Shown: piece after piece, positions 45,180 through 57,716 of the stretch
How the letters are laid out: every line of letters starts with the position of its first letter
How positions within the stretch are numbered: the first letter of the stretch is position 1
Assembly: GCA_000750105.3 (NCBI GenBank)
Contig: JPHH03000001.1
Location: 1-64,000, forward strand
Direction: 5' to 3'
Length of the DNA stretch: 64,000 nt
Source of the DNA: Tolypocladium sp. Sup5 PDA-1
Taxonomy: Eukaryota; Ascomycota; Sordariomycetes; Hypocreales; Ophiocordycipitaceae
The notes under the pieces: model-generated
Seen by the model: only the letters and a program-made list of their open reading frames with translations
Databases searched by the model: none
What the model was told of the DNA's origin: nothing
Program-made: the position numbers and the translations under genes

Positions 45180-45934
45180 TGGAGGCGAGCGAGCGAGCGA
45201 GCGAGTTTGTCTGTCCGTCTGTCTGGCAGTGCTGGAGCCGGGGTTGGATGACGCGATCCGAACTCCACGTATCACCATCAGCGGAGAAGCCTCAACAGGA
45301 GACGGCCTGGGCGGTGTCGGGCGCGTGGGGACACTGGATATAGATGAATGATGTTACGTGGGCGAATGCAGCGGTTGGCAGCAGCCGAGAGCGGCGCGTC
45401 GGCGGTGTGGCATGTGGTGGGCCGACCAGCCGGCATTCGGGGAGAAATACTGATAATATAAGTACGTATGTACTGTACGGGAACCGGGGAGGGCTCATGA
45501 CATGGATCACCACATGACACGTACCTTCGTCTATTGTCCGGTACGTTGGGTACGGACAGCCATCACATCATCGCAGCTCTCGGCCTGTCGGGCGCGGAAG
45601 TCGGGGGGCCCCTGCTCGGGTGGGCTGGACCGCAAATCTGACGATAGAAATTTGTAATGTGCGATCTCGCAATCGCCTGGGCGTACGACTGGCAGCGCTA
45701 GGCGATCACGCAATCCTCAAAAAACTCGCGGGTCCTGCGGGGAACGCAGCGCCGAGAGCTTCCCCCAGTGGGAATTTCTGGGCCCTCGCGCCCTGCCAAC
45801 GGGCAGCTTGGACGCTGTGGCTGGCCTAGCCCGTGGGAGCATGGGCATTCCAATGGCACTCGCCTGCTGGCAGTCTGAAGCCGTCCCGGGAGCAGGCCTT
45901 GCCTTTATTACCATTGCTCGCCCGGGTCGCCGAC
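45180..45934. other. Intergenic region with GAGC microsatellite
   Basis: Contains (GAGC)n at about 45185-45205 directly after KEI1. No gene recognised. Confidence 0.5.
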
Positions 45935-48900
45935 ATGGCTTTTCTCTTCCGGCAAACCCCCAACCCGTCGTCACCTGGAGACGGCAGCAGCACCATGGAG
46001 GCTCCTCACCAGATTCGCACGCCCCATGAGGCCGGTACGTGATGTGATGCGTCCGCTGTCGTGGTTGTGATGCTGCCCCGCGCCCCGCGGTGGGCTGGCT
46101 GGCCATTGCTTCAGCACCCATTCATTCACTCATTCATCAACTGACCGACTACTCCCCTGCAGTGGCCCGAATCGCCTACCTCTCCAGCGATGTCGTCGTC
46201 TCCGTGCAGCCGTCGCTGGCTGCCGGCTCCGACTTCTCGTCCCACCTGAAGCGATACGCCGGGCGCAGAGACCATGGCCTGGTGGCCACGACCCCGGACA
46301 CTGTGCCTCATGTGAGTCGACGATGGGGCCCAGATGCACCCAGATGCACCTCGGCGACCCATCCATCGACACACGCAATGGCTGACTCGCCAACTCCAGA
46401 TTCAATCCGTGCGACACAATGCGGACCCGCTGCTCTCAGTCTTCGCCCCCATCCGCTCCGGCAAGCTCGTCGCCGTCACCACCCCGTCCTCGGTCCTCCT
46501 GCCCGCCATCTCTCACCTCTACAAGCTGGCAAACTACCCCGTGGTCCTCCACGTATCCCTCGAGCCGAGCAGCCACGCCGACTACTCGGCCATAACCTCC
46601 ATCAGAAACTCGGGATGGACCTTTTTGCAGTCGGAAACCCTGCAAGAGGCCCAGGACATGGCCATCACGGCCCATGCCTTGGCTGTGCGCACTGGCAAGG
46701 GCGTTGTCCACTTCTTCGCCCCCGAGACGTCCCTTGACGACGAGCCAATTGCCGCCGAGGACGCCGCCGTGGTTCGCGATATCCTGGACATCGAGAGCGT
46801 GAGGAGGTTCCAGTCCGGCGCCATTTCAGCGTCAGGCATCTACGCCGATGACGGTCATGTCGCCGTCTCCTCGGACCACCCAGAGACGACGCTGCCCGGC
46901 GCCGGTTCCGCAAAGAATGCTGGTCTTCCGCCTCCCGCCAGCGCTGATGCGTCAAAGGCCACGTCCACCGGCACCTCGGTCAAGTCCAGCGAGGCCAGCG
47001 AATCGTCAACCCCTGTGGCGCCGTCTTCTGTCGCCACCACTGTCGAAGCCGTGCCGCCCCAAGTCACTTCCGAGGACATCTACACGTGTGCGACCCGCAT
47101 CTGGTCCCAGATCAAGACGGCCCTGGGTAGGCAGTACAGCGCCTTCGAGTATACGGGGCCTGCCAATGCCGACAACTGTCTCTTCATATTCGGCTCCGAC
47201 ACTGGCGCATTTGCCGAGACAGTCGACCGGGCCAAGCCCGACGACATCTTCGCCAAAGTCGGCATCCTCACACCACGCCTCTACCGGCCGTGGATCGGCT
47301 CCAAGCTTGTGGAGGCTCTCCCCAAGTCAGTCAAGAGGATTGCTGTCCTGGAGCAGATTCACCGCGCAACCACCAAGTGGGGTCCTCTGCTCATTGACGT
47401 CCTGTCGTCTGTCAACCGTGGACCCGGCGGCGTCGAGACAATCGTTGGCTACCAGTTGGGATACATTTCCCCCGAGACGACCACCCAGGCCCTCCGTGGG
47501 GTCGTGCAGAACCTGACGGCAGAGAAGCCCGTCCAGAACCTCGAGGTTGGGGTCAAGAATGCGCCACAGCCGTCAGCAGCCTACGGGCTGGAATCTCCCC
47601 AGCTGGAGACCGCCTACTCCAAGATCCTCGATCAGCTCTTTGGGAAGAGGACCTACGTCGCCAATGCGTTGAAGTCACAGAACACCGGCATCTCTGCCAC
47701 GGTCGCTGCAAGCCCAGCATTTGGGTTTGGGTCCCTGCTGGCTCGCAAGGAGCATCGAGGACGTTTCGTGACCGAAGTCAAGGAGGCCGCGAGCGGTGGC
47801 GCGTTCAAGACCGATGAGCCGAAGAGTTGGCTGGCCCGGTGGGCCATGAACGCCCAAGACCTTGCAAAGTCAAACGAAATAGCCGACGATGTCATATCCC
47901 ACCTGGAAGCCGACGGGTCAACAACAGCGCGGGGTCTGCTCGCCAAGCGCGGCTTGTTCCGCAAAGAGTCCCTGTGGCTCATGGGCTCTGATGCCTGGGC
48001 ATACGACCTCGGGAACTCTGGAGTGCACCACGTCCTTGCCTCGGGCGAAAACGTCAACATGCTCATCATCGACTCGACACCTTATTCCGAGAAAGCTGCC
48101 GTTGATGCCAGCCGCAGAAAGAAGGACATTGGCTTGTACGCCATGAACTTTGGCAACGTCTACGTGGCTTCCACTGCCGTGTACAGCTCATACACCCAGG
48201 TCTTGCAAGCGATGCTCGAAGCAGACAAGTTCAATGGCCCCTCGGTCGTCTTGGCTTATCTGCCTTACTTTGGCGAAACGGACTCGCCTTTGACTGTTCT
48301 TCAGGAGACCAAGAAGGCTGTAGACGTCGGTTACTGGCCTCTGTACCGATGGAACCCTGACAACGAGCAGAAGGGGGAGCCAAACTTTTCCCTCGACTCC
48401 GAGTTGATCAAGCAGGAACTCAAGACCTTCCTGGCCAGGGACAACCAGCTGACCCAGCTCATGAGAAAGGAGCCCAAGTTTGCCGCTAGCTTGGCCCAGG
48501 ACTTTGGAACAGAAGTGCGCGCTCGGCAGAAGAGGAAGGCCAAGGATGCATACAACCAGCTCTTGGAAGGCCTCCTTGGCGCCCCTCTGACTATTCTGTT
48601 TGCGTCAGATAACGGAAATGCCGCCTCCTTGGCGAAGCGTCTGGGCAACAGAGGCAGGGCTCGAGGCTTGAAGACAACCGTCCTGGCGATGGAAGACTAC
48701 CCGATCGAGGATTTGCCCAGCGAGGAGAACATCGTGTTTCTCACATCAACAGCTGGCCAGGGAGAGTTCCCTCAGAACGGACTGTCGTTCTGGGATGCCA
48801 TCAAGGATAACACAGATCTCGACTTGGCGACAGTCAACTTCTCCATCTTTGGCTTGGGCGATAGCCACTACTGGCCCCGGAAGGAGGACAGGATTTTCTA

Positions 48901-50883
48901 CAACAAGCCGGCCAAAGACCTCGACCGAGTTCTTGGAAACCTCGGAGGCAAGCGCTTCGCCGACACTGGCCTGGGTGATGACCAAGATCCCGATGCGTAC
49001 CAAACTGGCTACCAGGAGTGGGAGCCCAAGGTCTGGCAGGCTCTTGGTGTCGACAAGGTTGACGGCTTGCCGGAGGAGCCACCGCCAATCACCAACGAAG
49101 ACATCAAGGTGGCGTCGAACTACCTGCGTGGAACCATCGTTGAGGGACTGAATGACCCGACCACCGGCGCAATCTCTGCCGCCGACCAGCAGTTGACCAA
49201 GTTCCACGGCACCTACATGCAGGATGATCGCGACGTTCGGGACGAGAGGAAGGCCCAGGGGCTGGAGCCAGCGTACTCCTTCATGATCCGCTGCAGACTG
49301 CCCGGTGGCATTTCCACGCCCAAACAATGGGTGCAAATGGACGACATCAGCACGGCCTTGGGCAACGAGACCATGAAGCTTACGACGAGGCAGACCTTCC
49401 AGTTCCACGGCATAGTCAAGGGAAAGCTCAAGCCTGCGATGCAAGCCATCAACCGGGCACTCATGACGACCATCGCGGCTTGTGGCGACGTGAACCGCAA
49501 CGTCATGTGCAGCTCTCTGCCGACACAGTCCAAGTACCAGAAGCAAGTTTTTGCCTGCTCGCAGAAGATCAGCGACCACTTGTTGCCATCGACAAATGCG
49601 TACCATGAAATCTGGCTCACGGATGACAACGACAAGAAAACGCAGGTGGCTGGTGATGCTGTGCAAGATTTCGAGCCGCTGTACGGCCCTACATATCTCC
49701 CTCGCAAGTTCAAGATCACCATCGCTATCCCTCCGCACAACGACACCGACGTCTACGCGCATGACATTGGCCTGATTGCCATCAAGGGCAAGGACGGAAA
49801 CCTAGAAGGGTTCAACGTGCTGGCTGGCGGTGGCATGGGTGCTACCCACAACAACAAGAAGACGTATCCCCAGACTGGTCGGATGTTCGGGTTCTGCACG
49901 GTAGAGGACGTCCACATCGCATGCGAGAAGATCATGCTCGTGCAGCGAGACCACGGCGACCGCAAGAACCGCAAGCACGCCCGTCTCAAGTACACCATCG
50001 ACGACATGGGCGTCGACGTGTTCCGAGGCAAGGTCGAAGAGCTGTGGGGCAAGACCTTTGCAAAGGAGCGACCCTTTGAATTTAAGAGCAACGTTGACAC
50101 TTTTGGCTGGCAAAGGGACGAGACGGGCCTGAACCACTTTACCTTCTTTATCGAGAACGGGCGTATCGAGAATACCCCTGAATTCCAGATGAAGACTGGC
50201 CTTCGAGAGATTGCAAAGGTGCACAAGGGCGAGTTCCGTCTCACAGGCAACCAGCACCTGATTCTCAGCAACGTCAAGGACGAAGACTTGCCTGCCATGA
50301 AGAAGCTCATGAAGGAGTACAAGCTGGACAATATTCAGTTCTCTGGCCTGCGCCTCAGCTCGTCTGCTTGTGTGGCCTTCCCGACCTGTGGCCTGGCAAT
50401 GGCTGAGTCAGAGCGATACCTGCCGGTGCTCATCTCGAAATTGGAGTCTTCCCTCGAGGAGAATGGCCTGCGGCAGGATTCCATCGTCATGCGAATGACT
50501 GGCTGCCCCAACGGGTGCGCTCGGCCCTGGCTGGCGGAGGTGGCCTTCGTTGGCAAGGCGTACGGCGCGTACAACATGTACCTCGGTGGCGGGTACCACG
50601 GCCAACGGCTGAACAAGCTGTACCGGTCGAGCATAAAGGAAGAGGAGATTCTCAACGTCATGAAGCCGCTGTTGAAGAGGTATGCGCTGGAGAGGCACGA
50701 AGACGAGAAGTTTGGCGACTTCTGCATTCGTTCTGGCGTCATCAAGGCCACGACGGATGGACAGAACTTCCACGACGACGTAAGTTTGACCTGTCCAACC
50801 CGAGAGACAGGGGACCTAGAAAGTGCAAGTCAAATGCTAACGTGCGAGAACAGGTCGCGGAAGAGGAATCCGACGAGGAGTGA
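45935..50883 (+). CDS. MET5: Sulfite reductase (NADPH) hemoprotein beta subunit
   Basis: Four exons (45935-46034, 46163-46311, 46400-50779, 50854-50883) encode 1,552 aa. N-terminal pyruvate-ferredoxin-oxidoreductase-like domains come first. A flavodoxin-like domain starts near residue 813 (LTILFASDNGNAASLAKRL). The siroheme/4Fe-4S domain follows, with the four cluster cysteines in SSSACVAFPTCG (about 1405) and MTGCPNGC (about 1450). It reduces sulfite to sulfide for cysteine and methionine synthesis, with the alpha subunit encoded elsewhere. The start is uncertain: an in-frame ATG at 45995 has an excellent context (ACCATGG) and may be used. The last exon codes nine acidic residues. Confidence 0.93.
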
Positions 50884-51398
50884 GGCTGCGGCGTGTGTTT
50901 GGTCCATGTTGAGGCTGTATTACTGTGCATAGTAACTAGATGAATTGGCCGGCGTACCTGGTGGAAAGCAATACCATTTAGAGATCCTACTTGTAACAAG
51001 TGAAATGTTTTATTATGAGTCCGCCTGCCCATTTGGTGGCTTCGAGAGCATGCCCTGTGGACGGATTGTCCTGCCCTTCCGCTAATGTTGCGTGACCCGA
51101 AAAAACGAGTACGCAAAGTGTTGCGGGGCAGACTTGAACGCCATCCATTCATCATCGTACGGGCTAGAATTGCACCCGAAGCCTCTGCCTATGCAGGAAA
51201 CGGGCAAGAAGTGTCTATGTACACCCCTTGCACATACAACATTGTGCATATCCCATTAAGACATTTCATCGTACAAAACACCAACATATATCCACATGGA
51301 CCCAGCCTGAACGAACCCTGTACTTCCCAAAACATTAAAACAACAGCATCAAACTCCTTGCATCAGAAGCCGCATTTCATCCTACCCGTGTTTCCGCG
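50884..51398. other. Tail-to-tail intergenic region
   Basis: 515 bp between convergent genes, probably 3' UTRs. Nothing recognised. Confidence 0.5.
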
Positions 51399-54300
51399 TC
51401 AGCTCTTGAGGCTACTGCCCACGCTGCTGACCGTCTCGCTCAGCTTGCTGCCCACGCCGCCCATCCACTGGGGCATCTTCACGCTCATGCGTATCCTTCC
51501 CTCGACGATGATGTTGACGACGTTGATGATGGCAAAGGTGGTGGAGCCGAGGGCGCGGAAGATGGCGAGCGAGGCCACGCTCCAGAGGATGAAGCGGAGG
51601 TAAAAGTTGTCGCCGATTCCCTTGTTGCTGTAGACCTCGGACACGGCCATGGCGAGGATGCCGTTGGCAATCATCCACGTCACCACCATGTACGTCCGCA
51701 CGCTCTTGTAGTAGTCCTCCTGCAGCTGCGCCTCGCTGATGGGCGGGACGGGTACGATGAGTCGATCTCGCAGGTTGCGCAGCGCCTCGTCGTAGCCGCT
51801 GTCGATGTCGAGCTGCTCGCTGGGCATCTCCAGCTCGACCGTCTGGCCCTTGCCCACGGCGCCTCCCAGGTCCGTCTTCATGACGTTGTCGCCCTTTGTG
51901 CCCCAGGTGACGTCGTGCGTATTGCAGAACGCGTAGACCTGCAAGGTACAGATGTAGCTCGGGAGCAGGAGAAAGTACTGCAAGGCCGAGGTGAACATGT
52001 GCCAGGGATCGAGGTAGAGGAAAGACATGAGGAAGTAGAGGCCAACGGTGGAAGTCATGGAGACGATGAGGTTGGTGAAGACGTTGTTACCAATCTCCAA
52101 CCCCTTGCCGTCTTCTCGCTTCGCGGTGAGCTGCCGTACGATAATGTATATGCAGGCGAAGGTGGTATACAACATGATGACACCGTAGATGATCATGCTC
52201 GCCATGTACAGCTTCCTCGCGCCCTGAGGCCGGTTGCCGAGCGACAGGATGAACTGCGTCGCGATGAGAAGCACGCAGGTGTACCGCAGAATTGTAAAGA
52301 CGACGGTGCCGATATTGTGACCGAAGGGATCCACCTCCGGGTCCGTCAACCCGCCGGCAACGAAGTAGAAGGTGAGGTAAAAGTTGGCTAGAGAGAAGTA
52401 GGTGAACAGAAGCTGGATGAATTGGTAGACGAACTCGATGATCAGCAGCGCCTTGCGAGCAATGGTGTGGTCGGTCCCCAGGATCTGCCGGAACTGGACG
52501 AGCGAGTAGACGGCGGCGAAAAAGGCGCCGTTGAGCCATCGTCGGCGCTGCGAGATGAATTCAGGTACCGAGTCTAGTTCCCGTGCCATTAGATACAACT
52601 TTCCACAGAGCGGGATAGATAGGGCATGGTGTTGGAATCACACGGAGGGGAAGACTTACCAGGCACGTCGGTCTCGCCGGTGCATCCCTTGACATACTTG
52701 AGCACCCACCGCTCGCCTCGCTTGGCCACCAGCTCCCAGCAGAGGATACGATCCTCCGCGAGGTACATGTTGGCCGTGAACACGTCGGCATGCTGGCCGT
52801 GAAGAGTCTCCCCCTTGAAGTACTGGCTCAACGGCCCATGCCCCGTCTCGTCGTTTTGCAGCGCATGGTATCGGTACGCGCTGAGGGCGCCGGGGAGCAC
52901 CGTAATGTATCCAAACACGGATTCCAGCGGCTTATCGAGGATATTGGACATTTTGTACTCAAAGTTCTGGGATGCCACGAGCGGGTTCAGGAGGTTGGAC
53001 CCTAGCTTGCCCTTCATGGCCTTGATCTCGCCGCAAGCACCAGCGACGTTGGAGTCGGTGTCGAAAGCCTTCCACAGGTGGTAGAGCGAGTTGCCCCCCG
53101 GGCGCGTTCCTACATCGAGCAAGATGCACACGTTGGGGTTTAGGGCCTTGCCGAAGGCATTGAAGAACCAGCGGTGGGAGTTGAGCTTGCGCTGATTCTT
53201 CTCCTTGAGGCAGAAGATCATCTGGCACGGGACGATGCCCTTCTCGGCACCCTTGAACTTGAGATCCGAGTCGAGAGACACCTGCGTCGTATACTCGTAC
53301 ACGTGGGCTTGAACAGCACGGTTGTTGACGTAGTTCTTGGCGATGCCGTGCTGGTAGACGCCCATGGCAGCCAGTGCATCCAGCGTCCGGGGATTGATCT
53401 TCTCGCGGCCGTCTGAGATGATGCACACAACGATCTTCTGCCAGCCGGTCTCGCCCCAGGTGCGAGAGCGGGAGCGGGAACAGAAGTGGGCAATGTTCTT
53501 CATGACGGCGTGCATGGTTCTCGTAAAGCAAAACTCGTCTTCGTTGTACATGGTGATGCAGATGAACAGCTCCGTCTCCCTGGTCGTCCGGCCGATGCTC
53601 TGGCGGAGCTTGTATCCCCGGTCGACAAAGTCGTCCGGGTCGCAGGTGACGGCCGTGTACCTCATGTGCGTAAACTCGACCTCGTTGCGTCGGGGCAGGA
53701 AGCTGTAGAGAATGGTAGGGATCTTGCATTCGAGAACCAGCTCGCCGTTGATGAGCTGCACCTCCTTGGTGGACATTTGCGGTGCGCGCACGCCACGGCG
53801 CTCCTGGGCACCGTCTGGGGCCGGGCCGTAGTGCTCGACCTTTTCATACATGTCGGGGTCCTCGCTCAGGGTCTCCTGGGATGCGGACATGTACGAGGCG
53901 CGGTCCACGGGGACCGGGCGGGACTCGCTCAGGTCCGACTCTGGGCCGAAGACATCGTCGCTGCCGTCGAGGGGGATGGACACGGTCGCGTCGTCTGCAA
54001 AGGCCTGCGAGTTCCGGGCCGAGTTGGAGAAGAGAGGCGCCGGGGGCAGTGGACGCCGAGGGCTGCCGCCGTAGCGAGACGAGGGCGTGCCAGGCCTGGG
54101 GCTGCCGTTGAGGTCCGAGGGTTCGTACGAGACGTTGGAAGCTGGTGGCCGCGTATAGTCGGAGACTCTCGACGACGGGGACCAGGGCCTGTGAGGCGAG
54201 CCGCTCTCCCTGCTGGCAAAGGGGACGTAGGTAGAGTCTGGAGGCGGCATGCTCGGGGCGTCGTCGAGCACCGACCCGGATCGCGAATGCGACGAGATGA

Positions 54301-55000
54301 CGCTGGGCTGGTAGGATCGTCTGGTTGCTCTGGCACTATGAGGTGGATAGTGTGAGCGTGACTTCTTGTTCATCGTGGCGGCTTCCTGCCGCCCTCCGCT
54401 CCGCGCCATTGGCGTCAACGGAGTGCTGCTCATGCTGCAGTTCTTGCGCTGCCTGAGCCGATCACTCGGTCCGTCAGGGATGGCGGGCAGAGCTTCTTGG
54501 ACGGTCCAGAGGCTGCCGTGCGCAGACCTCTTGGGCTGCTGCAACTTTGCAGGTTCCGCGCGGGCGAGGGGAGACTGGTGCCTGCGAGGTGTGAAGACGT
54601 GGGGAGGGGCTCGGAGAGGGGGCACCTGTGCTTCTTCCTGCTGCTTGAGGCTATCAAGCTGCGACGTTGTCGAAGGAGACGCGGGCTCTGGGCTCTTGTT
54701 GACAGCCAAGGGCGGGGGAGCAAAAGGCTTGAAACACAAGGGCCGGTGCAGCAGTTGAGGAGGGTGGAGAGCGCAAGAGGCAGTAGAAGAGGCAGAGGCA
54801 GAGGCAGAGGCAGAACCCTTGAGGGTGATGGCAGGCAGTGGTGGTGCTACATACGCAGTGGTGAAGCTCTCGGCGGGCTCCTCGACAGAGGTCAACAGCC
54901 TGACGGCGGCGGCGTTCTGGCCCGTGGGGGTGTCATTCTCGTCGTCGTAGCTGGGCAGGGTGTAGTCTGGCGGCCGGGACGGCGTGTTTGGCCGATCCAT
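51399..55000 (-). CDS. Division-1 chitin synthase (class I/II)
   Basis: Exons 55000-52660 and 52573-51399 (86-nt intron) encode 1,171 aa. The catalytic part shows FICITMYNEDE, CIISDGREKINPRTL, GAEKGIVPCQMIFCLKEKNQ, the donor-site EDR in AEDRILCWE (about 750) and the product-site QRRRWLNG (about 786). About seven membrane helices follow. It polymerises UDP-GlcNAc into cell-wall chitin at the plasma membrane. GAEKGIVPxQ points to class I or II rather than III. The N-terminal 490 residues are disordered and Pro/Ser-rich, longer than I expect. The CT-rich stretch 54550-54860 may hide an intron whose removal would shorten it. (GGCAGA)4 at 54791-54814 encodes a Ser-Ala run. Confidence 0.9.
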
Positions 55001-55911
55001 GGCGAGTGCGGCGCGAGTCTGGGTTTGTGTGGATTGTGAAGCTGGAGTCTGGAATGTTGGTGATCTAGATGGACCGCCGTTCGGCGTTCGCGCTGCTCGA
55101 TGGTAGCTGGGAGGGCCGCACGACGATGGGGAGGAAGAGCAGACGTTGATGAATGCGCGGCGCAGCCGACTTGTCGTTGAAAGAGAGGCCGACGGCGTTG
55201 GTGAGAGCTTTAAAGGGATGTCCTGGAGGCTGTACTCCGTAGCCGCCGAGTGACGTGAATCACCCAAACAAGTGGACTACAGATGGATGTTGGCCCAGCA
55301 ACGCCAGGCAAGGGACCCGCACCGACGGAGTGCAGCGCCCACGAACCGTGCGGCCACGCTATAAAGTACAAACACATCCACCTCTCTACATTTGTTGTTA
55401 GCGTACGGAGTAGGTAGGTAGCTGCCTATCGATGCGACCACTCACCTTGGACTCTGCGAGTATTAATGAATCATTATCGCAGACAAGCGCGGCCACGATT
55501 GCACACATGTCTACCTACCCTATACCCTAAGCTACCTCGCCAACATGGCTTCTAGTACCAACCCCGCCGCGGAGCCCCATGCTTCCCCCATATTCATACT
55601 TCCTTCGGGCTTCCACCATATTACTAGTCCTCCACTTCCATGCGGGGTGCGCCCGCATCAATGGCTGAAATTCCATTCGCCAATTGCTGAGATGCAAGAG
55701 CCGGACAAGCAGACGTCGAACGCTATCGGTCCGGCAGTCGACGAATGACGTGGGGATCGTGGCCGTTGCTCGTTCTATATGGGACTCCCATCTTCCCACG
55801 ACTCCACGGGTATAAAGCATCAAGCAGCCTCTTTGACGGCATCCCTCGACATGGCCTCCATCGCAACAAGCCGTTGCCCGCCTCTGCGGCTTCCTCGTGC
55901 CATCTGTCGAA
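55001..55911. promoter_or_regulatory. Divergent promoter region chitin synthase/invertase
   Basis: 912 bp. For the invertase there is a TATAAA at 55811-55816 and two CreA/Cre1-type SYGGRG words, GCGGGG at 55642-55647 and GTGGGG at 55750-55755. The chitin synthase frame stays open to about 55267 without an ATG. Confidence 0.45.
55811..55816 (+). promoter_or_regulatory. TATA box of GH32 gene
   Basis: TATAAA in GGGTATAAAGC, 96 bp before the signal-peptide ATG at 55912, a usual fungal core-promoter distance. Confidence 0.5.
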
Positions 55912-57716
55912 ATGGCACGCTCGGTGGCGAGCATGGCCGTCATCGGTTTTCTGCAGCTCGCAGGCCTGTGTCTCGCGGATAACTCGACAGCATCCGCAAA
56001 GCCATCTGCAACCCCGACTGCGGGGCCATACGTCGGGCCAAATGTTCCCTCTGGCACCCCCATAGTTGGAGACTGCCGCAGGTTCACTTTTCTCCTCCCC
56101 AGCATTTCATGAACGACCCGAATGGCATGTTTCGCGACGACAACGGCACCTGGCACCTCTACTACCAGTACAATCCCACAGGCCTTGTGGCTGGGAACCA
56201 ACATTGGGGGCACGCCACTTCGCGGGACCTATACCACTGGGTGAATCAACCCATTGCATTGTTCCCCCCGAAGAAGGACGTTTTCATCTTCTCCGGGAGT
56301 GCCGTCATAGACCGAAACAACACGTCTGGCTTCTTCCCAAACCAGACCAACGGCGTTGTGGCAATCTACGTGAGTGGTAGATACCCATCGAACTGGGTCG
56401 ACATAATCTTGAGCTAATCTCCAATGCCAGACACTGGCAGAGTACAACCCAGATGGGAGCCCTGGCCCGCAGACACAGGCCATCGCCTACTCCTACGACG
56501 ATGGATACAGCTTCGTCGCGTACCAAGGCAATCCCGTCATCCCAAGCAACTCGCCCCAGTTCCGCGACCCCAAGGTCATATGGTACGAGGACCATTGGGT
56601 CATGGCGGTGGCATATCCGCGCGACTTTGCCGTTGGCATCATCACATCTCCGAACCTCATTGATTGGACGCCAGCATCCAATTTCTCGAACCACGGGCTC
56701 CTCGGGTTGCAGTGGGAATGCCCAAACTTGGTGCGTATGCCGTATGTCGACGACAAGGGCAAGAGACAGGACGACATGTGGCTCATGGTCATCTCCATCA
56801 ACCCCGGTGCGCCGCTCGGAGGATCCGTCGCTCAGTATTATCCAGGGACGTTCAACGGGACCCATTTTCAGGCCGTCGACGCTGCCGCGAGAATAGCCGA
56901 CTTCGGCAAGGACAACTATGCCGGCCAGTTCTTCTCCGGCATCCCGGAGGATGAGGACCCGGTCTTGATGGCATGGGCCTCCAACTGGCAGTACACCCAG
57001 GCTGTTCCAACCGCCGGGGAAGGATGGAGAAGCGCCATGAGCCTCCCTCGACGGACGTATCTGACCAAGGCGGAGCGTGTAGGCTGGAAACTGGTCACCA
57101 AGCCCTACGACCTGAGCCCTGTTCTGGGAGACGTGCTGGCGTCAAACGATAGCCTCGCGGATGGCACTCTGGCGGTTGACTTTCCGAGGTGTCGTCAAAC
57201 GCCCTATATTGGGAGGCAAACGTAACCGGTATACCCGAGAGTGGGATATCTGCCATGGCGACAATGAACTTCACATTTGCCAGTCCCCAGACGGGAGAAT
57301 ACCTCAGCGGCGGGTTCTACTTTGGCGGCGATACGCCCTTCTTCCTCGACCGAGGAGGGGTACGCGGGTTTGAAGACGTCTTTTTCACGGACAAGTTCTC
57401 AACCAACATCCTGTGGCCGAAAAACTCGTGGAACATGAGCGGCGTCATCGACCGCTCCGTCCTCGAGGTGTTCCTCAACGATGGCCTCGACAGCGCCACC
57501 ACCACCTTCTTCACCAACCAGCCCTTGACGCTCATGGTCATTAGCACATCGAATCTCTCGGACGGGATGCGGGTTAGTGTCCGCGTAAACGCACTGCGTA
57601 GTGCCTGGGCGTCGATGGAGAGTCCCGATGATGGACTAGTCTACGGAAACCAATCTACAAGGGACATTGGAGCGCAGGATATGAGGCGGATGCTAGGGGC
57701 TAAAGTGCTGGACTGA
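55912..57716 (+). pseudogene. GH32 invertase with two frame breaks
   Basis: A secreted GH32 beta-fructofuranosidase. A signal peptide (MARSVASMAVIGFLQLAGLCLA) opens at 55912, but that frame leaves the GH32 frame near 56074: VGD runs into CRRF while the enzyme continues one frame away as LPQVHFSPPQHFMNDPNG. A normal intron (56370-56430) then joins VVAIY to TLAEYNPDG. A second break at 57180-57190 separates ADGTLAVDF from EVSSNALYWEANVTG. No GT-AG intron of usable size explains the second; a 50-nt intron (56025-56074) could explain the first, but would delete the usual RPQ motif. Nucleophile NDPNG, FRDPK and acid/base WECPN motifs persist. Either a young pseudogene or assembly indels. Confidence 0.72.

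Noticed and set aside
48746..49762. 338-codon open frame antisense to sulfite reductase
   Set aside because: Shadow frame; no family features and fully overlapped by a conserved domain.
53486..54355. 289-codon open frame antisense to the chitin synthase
   Set aside because: Shadow frame with no recognisable domain.
56025..56074. 50-nt GT-AG intron to rescue the invertase N-terminus
   Set aside because: Poor donor (GTCGGG), no clear branch site, and it removes the conserved RPQ before VHFSPP; a frame break is preferred but not proven.
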